Source of the DNA: an uncultured bacterium
GTDB taxonomy: Bacteria > Bacteroidota > Bacteroidia > Bacteroidales > Bacteroidaceae
Reading direction: 5' to 3'
Length of the DNA: 64,000 nt
Assembly (NCBI GenBank): GCA_905214795.1
Contig: CAJMNM010000005.1
Span: forward strand, 62,001 to 126,000
In this document: in pieces, positions 1 to 8,489 of the stretch
How positions within the stretch are numbered: the stretch's first letter is position 1
How the letters are laid out: every line of letters starts with the position of its first letter
Made by a program: the position numbers and the translations under genes
The notes under the pieces: model-generated
Seen by the model: the letters and a program-made list of their open reading frames with translations, nothing else
The model's database searches: none
Told to the model about the DNA's origin: nothing

Positions 1-33
1 TCTGCCTTTATATTTTCCGGTAATAACTCTCAT
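1..33 (-). CDS. rsmD: 16S rRNA (guanine966-N2)-methyltransferase RsmD, first 11 codons only
   Basis: The reverse strand from base 33 to the window edge reads MRVITGKYKGR, the typical first residues of RsmD, the SAM-dependent enzyme that methylates G966 of 16S rRNA in the 30S subunit. Only these 11 codons are inside the window; the catalytic NPPF-type motif lies beyond the edge. It follows the DUF3822 gene on the same strand after 57 bases, and rsmD next to a DUF3822 gene is a familiar Bacteroidales pairing, which supports the call despite the tiny fragment. Confidence 0.75.
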   Translation of the reverse strand, partial: MRVITGKYKGR

Positions 34-90
34 GAATTTGTTTCGTTTGTATGGATGATTAATTAATGGTGTTGAAAGCCTGTTTCGTGG

Positions 91-903
91 CTATACGATA
101 TTAAGTAACAACGTCAGTATATCAAGAGGAACATCGGGAGCCTGAGCCAGTGATGAACGTCTGTAGAGTTGAGATGCGGGTAATTTATTGATGTGGCGTA
201 TGTATTTTGATAGTGAGGCCGTCACATCCTGAATGAGTGTGTGATTGCCTAAGAATACACACACATCTTTTTCTGCATCAAATTCAAGGTCTTTCCACAC
301 TGACAGCAGAAAGTATGTCAGATTCCCTGTTTCGTCTGCAGAGAAGGTATTGGCAAACTCCAGCTGTTGCCCGTTGAAACAGAACGTAAACATGGATTTG
401 TCGTGTAAGTAGACATACAGATGTTGATTTTCAGATGCCGGTTGCAAGGCCATCTTTTCAAGTAACATGGTATGAATATGGAAAAAACGGATTTGTGGAA
501 AATGTTGCCGTAATACTTCTTCCACTGTTTTGTCTACTGTAAAAACTTCTGCAATCTCAAGTGAGGGTAAGATATTATAATAGGTTTTGCGTGCTTCTGT
601 CTCCGCGTATGACAGTTGATAAAAAGCGGTGGCTTCTTCTTTCCTGAAATATTCAAGTGGTATTTGTATTGAAGGACCGGCTATAAGGCATTGTACGGTA
701 GTATAGTTCCTTTTCAACAGATTAGATGTCGATAAGGCTTTTTCTATAACAGCAGCCTGATTGCTGTCGGTATCAAATCTGTATGATTCGTTTTCTATTG
801 CCGGTAAGAATTGAGGACTGCAGCAATAAAAAGAAAATCCATCCGCACAGATGCGGATGGACAGACTATATGTTTTATGTTGATTATTCCCAGTTTCCTG
901 CAT
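91..903 (-). CDS. DUF3822 family protein
   Basis: A 270-residue protein of the DUF3822 family, found almost only in Bacteroidota and of unknown biochemical role. It resembles an ASKHA-like fold by overall layout (inference from family lore; no catalytic motif is evident). The longest frame opens at 990, but I place the start at the ATG at 901-903: the residues after it (MQETGNNQHKTYSLSIR) begin the conserved part, and the earlier start would overlap the upstream gene by more than 100 bases. With this start the overlap with the upstream gene is 20 bases, which suggests translational coupling. The downstream neighbour is rsmD, so a link to ribosome or RNA metabolism is possible but unproven. 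Confidence 0.75.
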   Translation of the reverse strand: MQETGNNQHKTYSLSIRICADGFSFYCCSPQFLPAIENESYRFDTDSNQAAVIEKALSTSNLLKRNYTTVQCLIAGPSIQIPLEYFRKEEATAFYQLSYAETEARKTYYNILPSLEIAEVFTVDKTVEEVLRQHFPQIRFFHIHTMLLEKMALQPASENQHLYVYLHDKSMFTFCFNGQQLEFANTFSADETGNLTYFLLSVWKDLEFDAEKDVCVFLGNHTLIQDVTASLSKYIRHINKLPASQLYRRSSLAQAPDVPLDILTLLLNIV

Positions 904-1558
904 TGTTGTTCGGAGTAGCGAGGTCACCAATTTTAAGACCACCGTAAACACTTCTTTGTTCTGCTGCGTCTTCGAGGTTGTAAATTTCACGTGAGCTTAA
1001 GCCTTTAAGATATGCTGCGTAGGGTGCACGGCATTCCATAACGTTCTGAGTTACACCGGAACGTCCTACGTGAATACTCTTTTCCAATTCAAATTTCTGT
1101 CCGCCACTGTAAGGGATGTATTGAATAGAATCGGCAACAAAGCCTGCACCGAAGATGGTGTCTGCCATATTAACCCAAACGGTATCACGTCTGAAGTTCT
1201 GCAAGCCGTTTGCAACGATTTCTGCCATGTTGCCTCTGTTTACAATAGCTGCTGCTTTAGCTTCTGTCAAACCTTTTTCCATTTGCTCGTCACTCAGGTC
1301 GCCCACTTTATTAACGAACGGAATCTTTGCGTTCTTAATGAAATCAATGAGAACGTGGAAGGAATCACAGAATTCTCCTTCATGAAGAAGACGATACTGT
1401 TCCTCTGCTTCTCTGATTTGGATAAGGCGTTCCTTTACTGCTGCTTCTCGCTTATCTTTTTCCTCGTTGAATTGGATAGGCTCCATGATGCTACCATAGC
1501 ACAAGTAAAGCAAGGCAAGCGCACAAAGGCCTAAAATGACATTTACTGCTTTTTTCAT
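884..1558 (-). CDS. Conserved membrane-anchored protein of unknown function
   Basis: A 224-residue protein I cannot assign to a named function. It starts with a short basic stretch and a hydrophobic helix (about residues 4-24), then a charged, probably helical stretch (about 30-60), then a mixed region with no recognisable catalytic motif. The likely topology is an N-terminal anchor with the rest in the periplasm. It is the first gene of a minus-strand unit with the DUF3822 gene and rsmD. A TATTTTTG element on the minus strand at 1594-1601 is well placed as its promoter -10-like box. It is probably a Bacteroidales-specific conserved protein. Confidence 0.6.
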   Translation of the reverse strand: MKKAVNVILGLCALALLYLCYGSIMEPIQFNEEKDKREAAVKERLIQIREAEEQYRLLHEGEFCDSFHVLIDFIKNAKIPFVNKVGDLSDEQMEKGLTEAKAAAIVNRGNMAEIVANGLQNFRRDTVWVNMADTIFGAGFVADSIQYIPYSGGQKFELEKSIHVGRSGVTQNVMECRAPYAAYLKGLSSREIYNLEDAAEQRSVYGGLKIGDLATPNNNAGNWE

Positions 1559-1653
1559 GATAATTTATAATTTTATTTGTTACATTCGTATCGCAAAAAT
1601 AGAATAAATAATTTTAATATTCGAGTTTTCGGCAAACTTTTTATGGTATATTT

Positions 1654-3081
1654 ATGATAAATACTGAATTAGAGCGCTTAATCGGGGATGAATGTTCCTT
1701 TTCCATGACGGAGGATCAGAAACAGGCTGTTACAGCCATGTCTGACTTCTTGTGTTCCTCTGTTAACGAAGGCGTTTTTTTGCTTAATGGATATGCCGGA
1801 ACAGGCAAGACTTCTTTGGTAAGTGCATTGGTGCGTGTGCTTGTCAGGTTGCGTCAGAATGTGGTGTTGCTGGCACCTACAGGACGTGCCGCGAAAGTGT
1901 TTGCCTTGAATTCTGATTATAAGGCGTTGACCATTCATAAAAAAATATACAGACAGAAGACTTTTTCTGAGAGCCTGAGTAACTTTTCATTGAATAACAA
2001 TCTGCATAAACATACATTGTTTATAGTAGATGAGGCTTCAATGATTTCTGACAGTCTTGACGGGGACATGTCATTCGGTTCGGGCTCGTTGTTGGACGAT
2101 TTGATACATTATGTTTATGCTGGTGAGTCTTGCCGGTTAATGATGGTTGGCGATGTGGCACAGCTTCCGCCGGTAGGCGGAGGATTTAGTCCTGCGCTCG
2201 TTCCTGACTGTTTGAAAAAATATGGACTGAAAGTTTGGTATAGCAGTTTGAAGACAGTGGTCAGACAACAACAGATGAGCGGTATTTTATGGAACGCTAC
2301 TTTATTGCGAAGGATGCTTACGTCTGCTACCGGTCTTGCTTTTCCGTCTATCCGTTTTGCAGGCTTTTCAGATGTTCGGGTTGTCAGGGGCGACGAACTG
2401 ATAGAGAGTCTTGAGAGCAGCTATTCGGAATGCGGATTTGACGATACCGTGGTTATCACGCGTTCTAATTGGCGAGCCAATGTGTATAACATGGGCATTC
2501 GCAACCGCATTCTGTATAAAGAAGACGAATTGAGTGGCGGCGACCGCCTGCTGGTGGTGAAGAATAACTACTACTGGGCAGCCGGACAACAGGTCAAGGC
2601 GTTTGATTTCATTGCCAACGGTGAAGTGGTAGAGGTACGTCGCGTGCGTCGCGAGCGTGAGCTTTATGGATTTAGGTTTGCAGATGTGTTGCTGCGTTTT
2701 CTTGATTATGATGACGAGGAGATAGAAGTGACGGTGTTGCTGGATACGCTTCATTCCGAAACTTCATCTCTGACTAGGGAACAGTGGGACAAACTGTTTT
2801 CTGCTGTAGAGGAGGATTACAGTGATGTGACTGTCAGACGTGAGCGGTTGAAGAAGATGAAGCAGGATGTCTATCTGAATGCTTTACAGGTGAAATACGC
2901 TTATGCGCTGACTTGTTATAAGGCGCAGGGCGGTCAGTGGCGGCATGTATATGTCGACCAGGGAACGATGACTGATGACATGTTGTCAGAGGAATATTAC
3001 CGCTGGCTGTATACCGCTTTTACACGTGCTACCGAGCGCCTGTTTCTTGTGAACTGGCCGGATAAACAAATTGAGGACTGA
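1654..3081 (+). CDS. RecD-like ATP-dependent DNA helicase (SF1B)
   Basis: A 475-residue superfamily 1 helicase related to RecD/Dda. Walker A is GYAGTGKT at residues 46-53, Walker B with DE at 127-128 is followed by AS (VDEAS, typical of the RecD group), motif III is GDVAQLPPVG near 168, and the C-terminal UvrD_C_2-type segment carries YKAQGGQW and TAFTRATERL. Such enzymes move 5' to 3' on single-stranded DNA. It is shorter than RecD2 (about 720 or more) and lacks the N-terminal extension, so it is not a full RecD2; there are no recB/recC genes nearby. It is divergent from the preceding minus-strand unit, with about 95 bases between them. A helicase of this type beside DUF3822 and rsmD is common in Bacteroidales. 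Confidence 0.85.
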   Translation: MINTELERLIGDECSFSMTEDQKQAVTAMSDFLCSSVNEGVFLLNGYAGTGKTSLVSALVRVLVRLRQNVVLLAPTGRAAKVFALNSDYKALTIHKKIYRQKTFSESLSNFSLNNNLHKHTLFIVDEASMISDSLDGDMSFGSGSLLDDLIHYVYAGESCRLMMVGDVAQLPPVGGGFSPALVPDCLKKYGLKVWYSSLKTVVRQQQMSGILWNATLLRRMLTSATGLAFPSIRFAGFSDVRVVRGDELIESLESSYSECGFDDTVVITRSNWRANVYNMGIRNRILYKEDELSGGDRLLVVKNNYYWAAGQQVKAFDFIANGEVVEVRRVRRERELYGFRFADVLLRFLDYDDEEIEVTVLLDTLHSETSSLTREQWDKLFSAVEEDYSDVTVRRERLKKMKQDVYLNALQVKYAYALTCYKAQGGQWRHVYVDQGTMTDDMLSEEYYRWLYTAFTRATERLFLVNWPDKQIED

Positions 3082-3257
3082 TTTTAACAGGTAGTTGTAT
3101 GTTTCATCTTCAGTACTTTGTATAAAGGATATGAACCGGATTTCTGACTACCGGAATGCTATAGGCCCGACGATGATATGTATTCCGTGCATTCTGTAAG
3201 ATATAGTCAGATGAGTGAATGATAATTGCCCGGTTCCGTGCTGAATTAATTTTACAG

Positions 3258-3307
3258 ATAAAAACATTGACGGAATCAAGTGCCTTTATGCCTTAATTCC
3301 GTCAATG
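3258..3307 (-). terminator. Intrinsic terminator after the secreted phosphatase gene
   Basis: Perfect 12-base arms, CATTGACGGAAT (3265-3276) and ATTCCGTCAATG (3296-3307), enclose a 19-base loop. Read on the minus strand they are followed by five T residues (3264-3260). It lies 24 bases past the stop of the 3331-5124 gene. The convergent helicase gene ends 176 bases away; I see nothing else in that gap. Confidence 0.8.
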
Positions 3308-3330
3308 AAACTTAATGATGGGATGAAATC

Positions 3331-5124
3331 TTATTCAACCATTACTTTGCCGAAATAGTTGTCGTTGCCCTTCTTTGCTTTTACGATGTAAAGGCCATTG
3401 GTCAATCCCGAAGCATTGACTGCTTCCTCAGAGGTGCTGTTTACGATTGCGCCGTTAGCAGAGAAAACGTCTACTTGCTCGGCATCAATACCTTCCACTA
3501 CAATCTGTTTTGTATTCTTATTAAAATAAATCTTAATACGGTTGGTTTCGCTGTCAGACTGTACGTTGTCTGCGCCACCCTCTTTGTTGATAATAATAAA
3601 TGAGTCGAACAGTTCTGCGTTTGCGGCAGTATTAACAGTATATGTGTCAACAAAAATGGAGTCAGATTTTACAGTGATGTGGCTGAAAGTCGGTTCGCCG
3701 GTCTGGCCGAACTTACCGGAGAACAGGCCCCAGTAGTTTTCCACATTGTGATCCTCGAAGGCGTCAATCATGTCATCCTCACTGCGCGGCTCGTATTTCT
3801 TGACACCGGCTGAGTTGTTCAGGAAGTAAAGCGTACCTTTGTTTACGTTGAATACACCACCGGATTTACCGGTCATATTTTCACGGACACCGGACGGTTC
3901 CACAGTTTCAACCTTTTCTACAGCGCCGTCTACGAGCGTCTTGTCATTGGTAACCGGGCCGATTACCTCGTAGATGTGGTCGTGACCCTGCAGAGCGAAG
4001 TGGATATGCAGTTCATTGAATATCGGCAAGAATTTTTCACGGATGATTTTACCGTCTTTGTCGCTTTGGTGAGAGCGGCTACCGGTGAACATGTTTTTGT
4101 GGAATGATGCAAAACGCCATTTCACATTCGGATGTTCTGCCACCTCATTTCTTATCCATTTTTCCAGTTCGTCGAGCAGACCTTCCTTGCTGTAATCTTC
4201 GAAGCTTAACATCAGGAATAGTGCGTCGCCATGAACAAAAGAGAATACTGTACCAGGCATGGTGAGGGGCACTTTAGAGGTCTGATTGAATGTGGTATCG
4301 TTGTTGAAGTGCCAGTAGAAGTTATTATTGTTGTTATACTGGCTTCTGTCATGGTTACCCATTGTGACAGCCAAAGGATAGTTCATCCATATATCTTGCA
4401 TGGTTTCAAACCACTGCTCGTTTTCCCACTCTGAACTGTTGCCAGACGTACCGGTGGTTTCAACCAGGTCGCCGTTGCACAGTACAAAAGAAGTTTCGGG
4501 AAATTCATCTAAAGCTGTGTGCAAGGTTTGTTGAGAGACATTGAACATGAAGTCGTTCTCTGCCTGAGTGTCTGTGATATAGATAAATGAGAATCCGTCT
4601 TTATAAGATTCGGCTGCGGTAGTGAATGTTCCGGTTTCGCTCCATCCTTCTGCATTACCGACACGGTATGTGTAGGTCGTAGCAGGTTTCAGACCGGTAG
4701 CCAAAGCCTTGTGGCTCATGTAATCTTTTTTAGTGTCAATCTCGATGCCTTCCAATTCGTTGTCATCCACAGCATAATTCAAAGACGTAGCTTTTGAAGT
4801 TGCGTTAATCACAGTGGCGTTTGTGAAATCAGTTGCGTCTTTTCCTTCTACAATCTGCACCATACCTGTAGTTACCTCGGGATTGGTAAACCAGGCGAAA
4901 GCCATACGGGTAGTCGGATCGCCATTGATGGTCATGTTGATGCTATAAGGCTTCTTGCTGTTCTGCCCTTCAAGTTGCTTGGAGAGTCTTACAATTTTGG
5001 TCCAGGCCGGAGTGGTGAAGTTTGCAGGATCAAAAGTGATTGCTTCTTGTGCGGAAACATTCATCGCACCACACAACAAGAGTGCACATAACGAACTTGC
5101 TTTCATGAGTTTTTTTGTTTTCAT
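3331..5124 (-). CDS. Secreted purple-acid-phosphatase-like metallophosphoesterase with C-terminal sorting domain
   Basis: A 597-residue exported phosphoesterase. Residues 1-25 form a signal peptide ending in VSA-QEA. A fibronectin-like N-terminal domain of purple acid phosphatases (about 45-165) precedes a calcineurin-type metallophosphoesterase domain with the metal-binding motifs GDLVET, GNHD, a single FHKN segment and GHDH. The last 75 residues form a beta-rich domain ending in NGLYIVKAK...FGKVMVE, which matches type A C-terminal domains of the type IX secretion system. Known family members hydrolyse phosphomonoesters or related bonds; the substrate here is not deducible. It is a single-gene unit with its own terminator, downstream of alaS and separated from it by a strong terminator. 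Surface or extracellular location is inferred from the C-terminal domain. Confidence 0.85.
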   Translation of the reverse strand: MKTKKLMKASSLCALLLCGAMNVSAQEAITFDPANFTTPAWTKIVRLSKQLEGQNSKKPYSINMTINGDPTTRMAFAWFTNPEVTTGMVQIVEGKDATDFTNATVINATSKATSLNYAVDDNELEGIEIDTKKDYMSHKALATGLKPATTYTYRVGNAEGWSETGTFTTAAESYKDGFSFIYITDTQAENDFMFNVSQQTLHTALDEFPETSFVLCNGDLVETTGTSGNSSEWENEQWFETMQDIWMNYPLAVTMGNHDRSQYNNNNNFYWHFNNDTTFNQTSKVPLTMPGTVFSFVHGDALFLMLSFEDYSKEGLLDELEKWIRNEVAEHPNVKWRFASFHKNMFTGSRSHQSDKDGKIIREKFLPIFNELHIHFALQGHDHIYEVIGPVTNDKTLVDGAVEKVETVEPSGVRENMTGKSGGVFNVNKGTLYFLNNSAGVKKYEPRSEDDMIDAFEDHNVENYWGLFSGKFGQTGEPTFSHITVKSDSIFVDTYTVNTAANAELFDSFIIINKEGGADNVQSDSETNRIKIYFNKNTKQIVVEGIDAEQVDVFSANGAIVNSTSEEAVNASGLTNGLYIVKAKKGNDNYFGKVMVE

Positions 5125-5256
5125 ACAATCTTTTTTAGTTAAACAATTCTTTTTTAACGCATTGCAAAGTTCACCTTTTCAGATTACAGGGATATGTCTG
5201 TTCTGATAAGATTAATAGAAAATGTTGTTAAGTTTGGAATACATTACAGATGATTT

Positions 5257-5321
5257 AAAAAAGAGAATCCCTCTATTCCCATCCTTATATTATATAATAA
5301 GGTTAGAATAGAGGGATTCTC
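5257..5321 (-). terminator. Strong intrinsic terminator of alaS
   Basis: Sixteen-base perfect arms, GAGAATCCCTCTATTC at 5263-5278 and its complement at 5306-5321, with a further weaker inner pairing (CCTTAT/ATAAGG). On the minus strand the stem is followed by TTTTTT (5262-5257). It lies about 90 bases past the alaS stop and isolates alaS from the phosphatase gene. Confidence 0.85.
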
Positions 5322-5409
5322 AAGTGGATAACTTATGACCTTGGGATAAATCATCTCAAGAAACGTGGCGTTTCTTTCTGAATGACCTGTCCCCGTTGAT
5401 ATCGTATGA

Positions 5410-8028
5410 TTACAGGTTGAGGCTGGAGATGAACGTATCTACTGCAACGCTCAGGCCGTCTTTGTTCTTTCCTCCTGCTGTTGCAAAGTGTGGCTGACCG
5501 CCACCGCCACCTTGAATCAGTTTCGCGGCTTCACGAATGTTTTTGCCGACATTAATGCCGTGCTCTTTTACCATATTGTCCGAAGCGGCTGCTGTCAGCA
5601 TTGGTTTGTCATCAAATATGCTACCGATAATAACAACGGCGTTTTCAGTCTGGTTACGTAACTGGAAAGCGATGTCCTTAACCAAATCGGCAGGCATGGG
5701 AACTATACCGTGATAAACAGTAACACCATTGATGATGCGTGCATGTTCAATAATAGACTGTTTCATGGAAGCGGCTTTTTCTTTGGCTACTTCTTCCATC
5801 TGTTTCTTCAACGAAGCATTCTCTTCGATGGCACGGGTAATGGCAGCCTTAACGTCGGGAGCATTGTTGAACATGGCTTTCAGACTGGTAACCAGATCTT
5901 CAAGGTTGTTTACCATTTCTTCAACCTTCTCGCCGGTTATGGCTTCAATACGGCGTACACCCGCAGCTACTGAACTTTCGCTTAAAATCTTAACCATTCC
6001 CAGACGGCCGGTAGACTTGGCGTGACATCCGCCGCAGAATTCTACACTGTCTCCAAACTGAACGACACGAACCTTGTCACCGTATTTCTCACCAAACAAG
6101 GCAATGGCACCCAACTCGCGAGCCTTGTCTATAGGCATGTCGCGATGGTCTTGCAATGGAATGTCCTCACGTATTTTGGCGTTGACCAACTGTTCTACAC
6201 GGCGTAACTCCTCATCGGTTACTTTCTGGAAGTGTGAGAAGTCAAAACGCAGGTATTCCGGTGTAACCAGTGAACCCTTCTGTTCAACATGGTCGCCTAA
6301 TACTGCACGGAGAGCCTGGTCCAACAAGTGGGTACAAGTGTGGTTGGCTTCGCTTGCGGCGCGCATGTCTGTGTCAACACAAGCCATGAAGTCAGCTTCA
6401 GGATGCTGAGGTAATGTATTGGTGATATGTACCGGAAGATTGTTTTCCCGTTTGGTATCTACTATTTCTATTGTTTCATATTCGGAGCAGATTACACCCT
6501 TATCGCCAACCTGACCACCCATTTCAGCATAGAACGGAGTCTTGTCCAGTACAAGCTGATAGAATGTCTGTTTCTTTTGGGTAACCTTGCGGTATCTCAG
6601 GATATGACACTCGTATTCTGTATAATCCCAACCTACGAATTCGGTTTCGCCCTCAGAAAGTACAACCCAGTCGCCGGTTTCAACAGCTGCGGCGTTGCGG
6701 GCGCGTTCTTTCTGCTTCTGCATTTCGGCGTTGAAAGCTTCTTCGTCTACCGTCAGACCATTTTCACGGCAGATAAGTTCTGTCAGGTCGAGAGGGAAAC
6801 CATAAGTATCGAACAGGGTAAAGGCCTGAACACCGTTAACCACATTCTTGCCGGCAGCTTTGGTTTCGTCCATCACACGGTCTAACAGACGGATACCGGT
6901 TTCAAGTGTGCGCAGGAATGAATCTTCTTCTTCCTTCATCACTTTTGATATCAGCACCTTCTGAGCCTCCAGTTCCGGATAGGATTTGCCCATTTCCTGA
7001 ACAAGTACAGGAAGCAGTTTGTACATAAATGCTTCTTTCTGTCCCAGGAATGTATAGGCGTAGCGTACAGCACGGCGGAGAATGCGTCGGATAACATAAC
7101 CGGCTTTTGCATTGCTCGGAAGCTGTCCGTCGGCAATAGAGAAGGCGATTGTACGAAGGTGGTCTGCCACAACACGCATGGCAACATCTTTCTTCGGGTC
7201 GTCTCCGTAATGACAGCCTGACAAATCGCCAATCACCTTAATAATAGGCTGGAATACGTCAGTGTCGTAATTAGAGCGTTTGCCTTGCATCACAGCGCAA
7301 AGACGTTCAAATCCCATACCGGTATCGATAACCTTTGCGGGCAGAGCTTCCAGTGACTGGTCGGCCTTGCGGTTATACTGCATGAAGACAAGGTTCCATA
7401 TTTCAATAACCAATGGGTTATCTTTGTTTACAAGCTCACGTCCGGGCACCTTTGCTTTTTCTTCTTCCGGACGCAGGTCAATATGAATTTCAGAGCAGGG
7501 GCCACATGGACCTGTCGCACCCATTTCCCAGAAATTGTCGTGTTTGTTGCCGTTTAAGATATGATCTTCGGGCAAGTATTGTGCCCAGTAGCCGGCCGCT
7601 TCGTTGTCGCGTTCCAAGCCTTCGTCGGGTGCACCTTCGAACACAGTGGCATAAAGATTAGCCTTGTCAATTTTCAGCACGTCCACCAGATATTCCCATG
7701 CCCAGTTGATGGCTTCTTTCTTGAAATAGTCGCCGAAGCTCCAGTTGCCAAGCATCTCAAACATGGTATGATGGTAAGTGTCATGACCTACCTCTTCCAA
7801 ATCGTTGTGTTTTCCGCTTACGCGCAAGCATTTTTGTGAGTCGGTGCAACGTTTGCTTGTTGCGGGACGGTTTCCTAAAATAATATCCTTGAATTGGTTC
7901 ATGCCTGCATTGGTGAACATCAGTGTAGGGTCATCTTTGATGACCATTGGAGCTGACGGTACAATGAGGTGTCCTTTTGACTCGAAGAATTTTACAAAAG
8001 AGTCACGGATTTCGTTTGCAGTCATCAT
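5410..8028 (-). CDS. alaS: Alanyl-tRNA synthetase
   Basis: A full-length 872-residue class II synthetase that charges tRNA-Ala. The N-terminal catalytic core begins with the characteristic IRDSFVKFFESKGH and contains FTNAGMNQFK. The editing domain has the zinc-site motifs HTCTH (near residue 562) and CGGCH (near 666). The C-terminal DHHA1 domain ends with a glycine-rich GGGGGQPHFA segment. The start is either of two adjacent ATGs; the second (MTANEIRDSF) is equally likely. A TATCTTTG -10-like element with a TTG 20 bases upstream (8069-8099, minus strand) provides the promoter, interleaved with that of the divergent regulator gene. A strong terminator follows. Confidence 0.97.
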   Translation of the reverse strand: MMTANEIRDSFVKFFESKGHLIVPSAPMVIKDDPTLMFTNAGMNQFKDIILGNRPATSKRCTDSQKCLRVSGKHNDLEEVGHDTYHHTMFEMLGNWSFGDYFKKEAINWAWEYLVDVLKIDKANLYATVFEGAPDEGLERDNEAAGYWAQYLPEDHILNGNKHDNFWEMGATGPCGPCSEIHIDLRPEEEKAKVPGRELVNKDNPLVIEIWNLVFMQYNRKADQSLEALPAKVIDTGMGFERLCAVMQGKRSNYDTDVFQPIIKVIGDLSGCHYGDDPKKDVAMRVVADHLRTIAFSIADGQLPSNAKAGYVIRRILRRAVRYAYTFLGQKEAFMYKLLPVLVQEMGKSYPELEAQKVLISKVMKEEEDSFLRTLETGIRLLDRVMDETKAAGKNVVNGVQAFTLFDTYGFPLDLTELICRENGLTVDEEAFNAEMQKQKERARNAAAVETGDWVVLSEGETEFVGWDYTEYECHILRYRKVTQKKQTFYQLVLDKTPFYAEMGGQVGDKGVICSEYETIEIVDTKRENNLPVHITNTLPQHPEADFMACVDTDMRAASEANHTCTHLLDQALRAVLGDHVEQKGSLVTPEYLRFDFSHFQKVTDEELRRVEQLVNAKIREDIPLQDHRDMPIDKARELGAIALFGEKYGDKVRVVQFGDSVEFCGGCHAKSTGRLGMVKILSESSVAAGVRRIEAITGEKVEEMVNNLEDLVTSLKAMFNNAPDVKAAITRAIEENASLKKQMEEVAKEKAASMKQSIIEHARIINGVTVYHGIVPMPADLVKDIAFQLRNQTENAVVIIGSIFDDKPMLTAAASDNMVKEHGINVGKNIREAAKLIQGGGGGQPHFATAGGKNKDGLSVAVDTFISSLNL

Positions 8029-8064
8029 ATTTTTGAAATTTGCGTTATTATTCCCAAAAAAAGT

Positions 8065-8099
8065 TTTGCAAAGATAACGTGTTTTGCCTATTTTTGCAA
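8065..8099. promoter_or_regulatory. Interleaved divergent promoters for alaS (minus) and the MerR-type gene (plus)
   Basis: Plus strand: TTTG at 8065-8068, 20-base spacer, TATTTTTG at 8089-8096, pointing at the MerR-type gene. Minus strand: TTG (8099-8097), 20-base spacer, TATCTTTG (8076-8069), pointing at alaS. Both match the Bacteroidota consensus TTTG/N19-21/TAnnTTTG. Each -10-like box abuts the -33 box of the other promoter, so the two polymerases would compete for the same 35 bases. Confidence 0.7.
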
Positions 8100-8141
8100 G
8101 GAAAAGGCTTCAAAACGAAGGTTATCGAAATATTTTTTTAT

Positions 8142-8489
8142 ATGGTCCTGAATCCCAAAAAAGAACTGAAAATGTATTATTCAATCAGTGAGGTAGCAGA
8201 TATGTTAGGCGTATCTGAAACTTTACTGCGTTATTGGGAGAAGGAGTTTCCGACTATCGCGCCGAAAAAAGTTGTCAGAAATATCCGTCAGTATACAAAA
8301 GAGGATATCAGCCAAATCAGAGTGGTGTATAATCTGGTAAAGGTTCGTGGCCTGAAGTTGTCGGCTGCAAGAGATGTGTTAAGACGTAACAGAAAAGGCG
8401 AAGAACGTACTGACGAGGTGATTGAACGTTTACAGGCCATACGCGAAGAACTTGTTGCCATAAAGAAAGAGCTCGACGGATTGGTTTGA
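8142..8489 (+). CDS. MerR-family transcriptional regulator
   Basis: A 115-residue MerR-type DNA-binding protein: the winged helix reads YYSISEVADMLGVSETLLRYWE, shown here only to mark the helix-turn-helix and the YWE signature, followed by the wing (RQYTKED) and a dimerisation helix ending in KKELDGLV. There is no C-terminal cysteine-containing or drug-binding domain, so the effector is unknown. The longest frame begins at 8040, but the promoter boxes end at 8096, so I use the ATG at 8142; an ATG at 8172 is the other candidate. It is divergent from alaS with a shared promoter region; small MerR proteins of this kind are common and conserved in Bacteroidales. Confidence 0.85.
   Translation: MVLNPKKELKMYYSISEVADMLGVSETLLRYWEKEFPTIAPKKVVRNIRQYTKEDISQIRVVYNLVKVRGLKLSAARDVLRRNRKGEERTDEVIERLQAIREELVAIKKELDGLV

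Noticed and set aside
983..998. A possible parS-like palindrome (core TTTCACGTGA)
   Set aside because: Only the central ten bases resemble the usual parS consensus; the outer arms do not match, it lies in coding DNA and there is a single copy.
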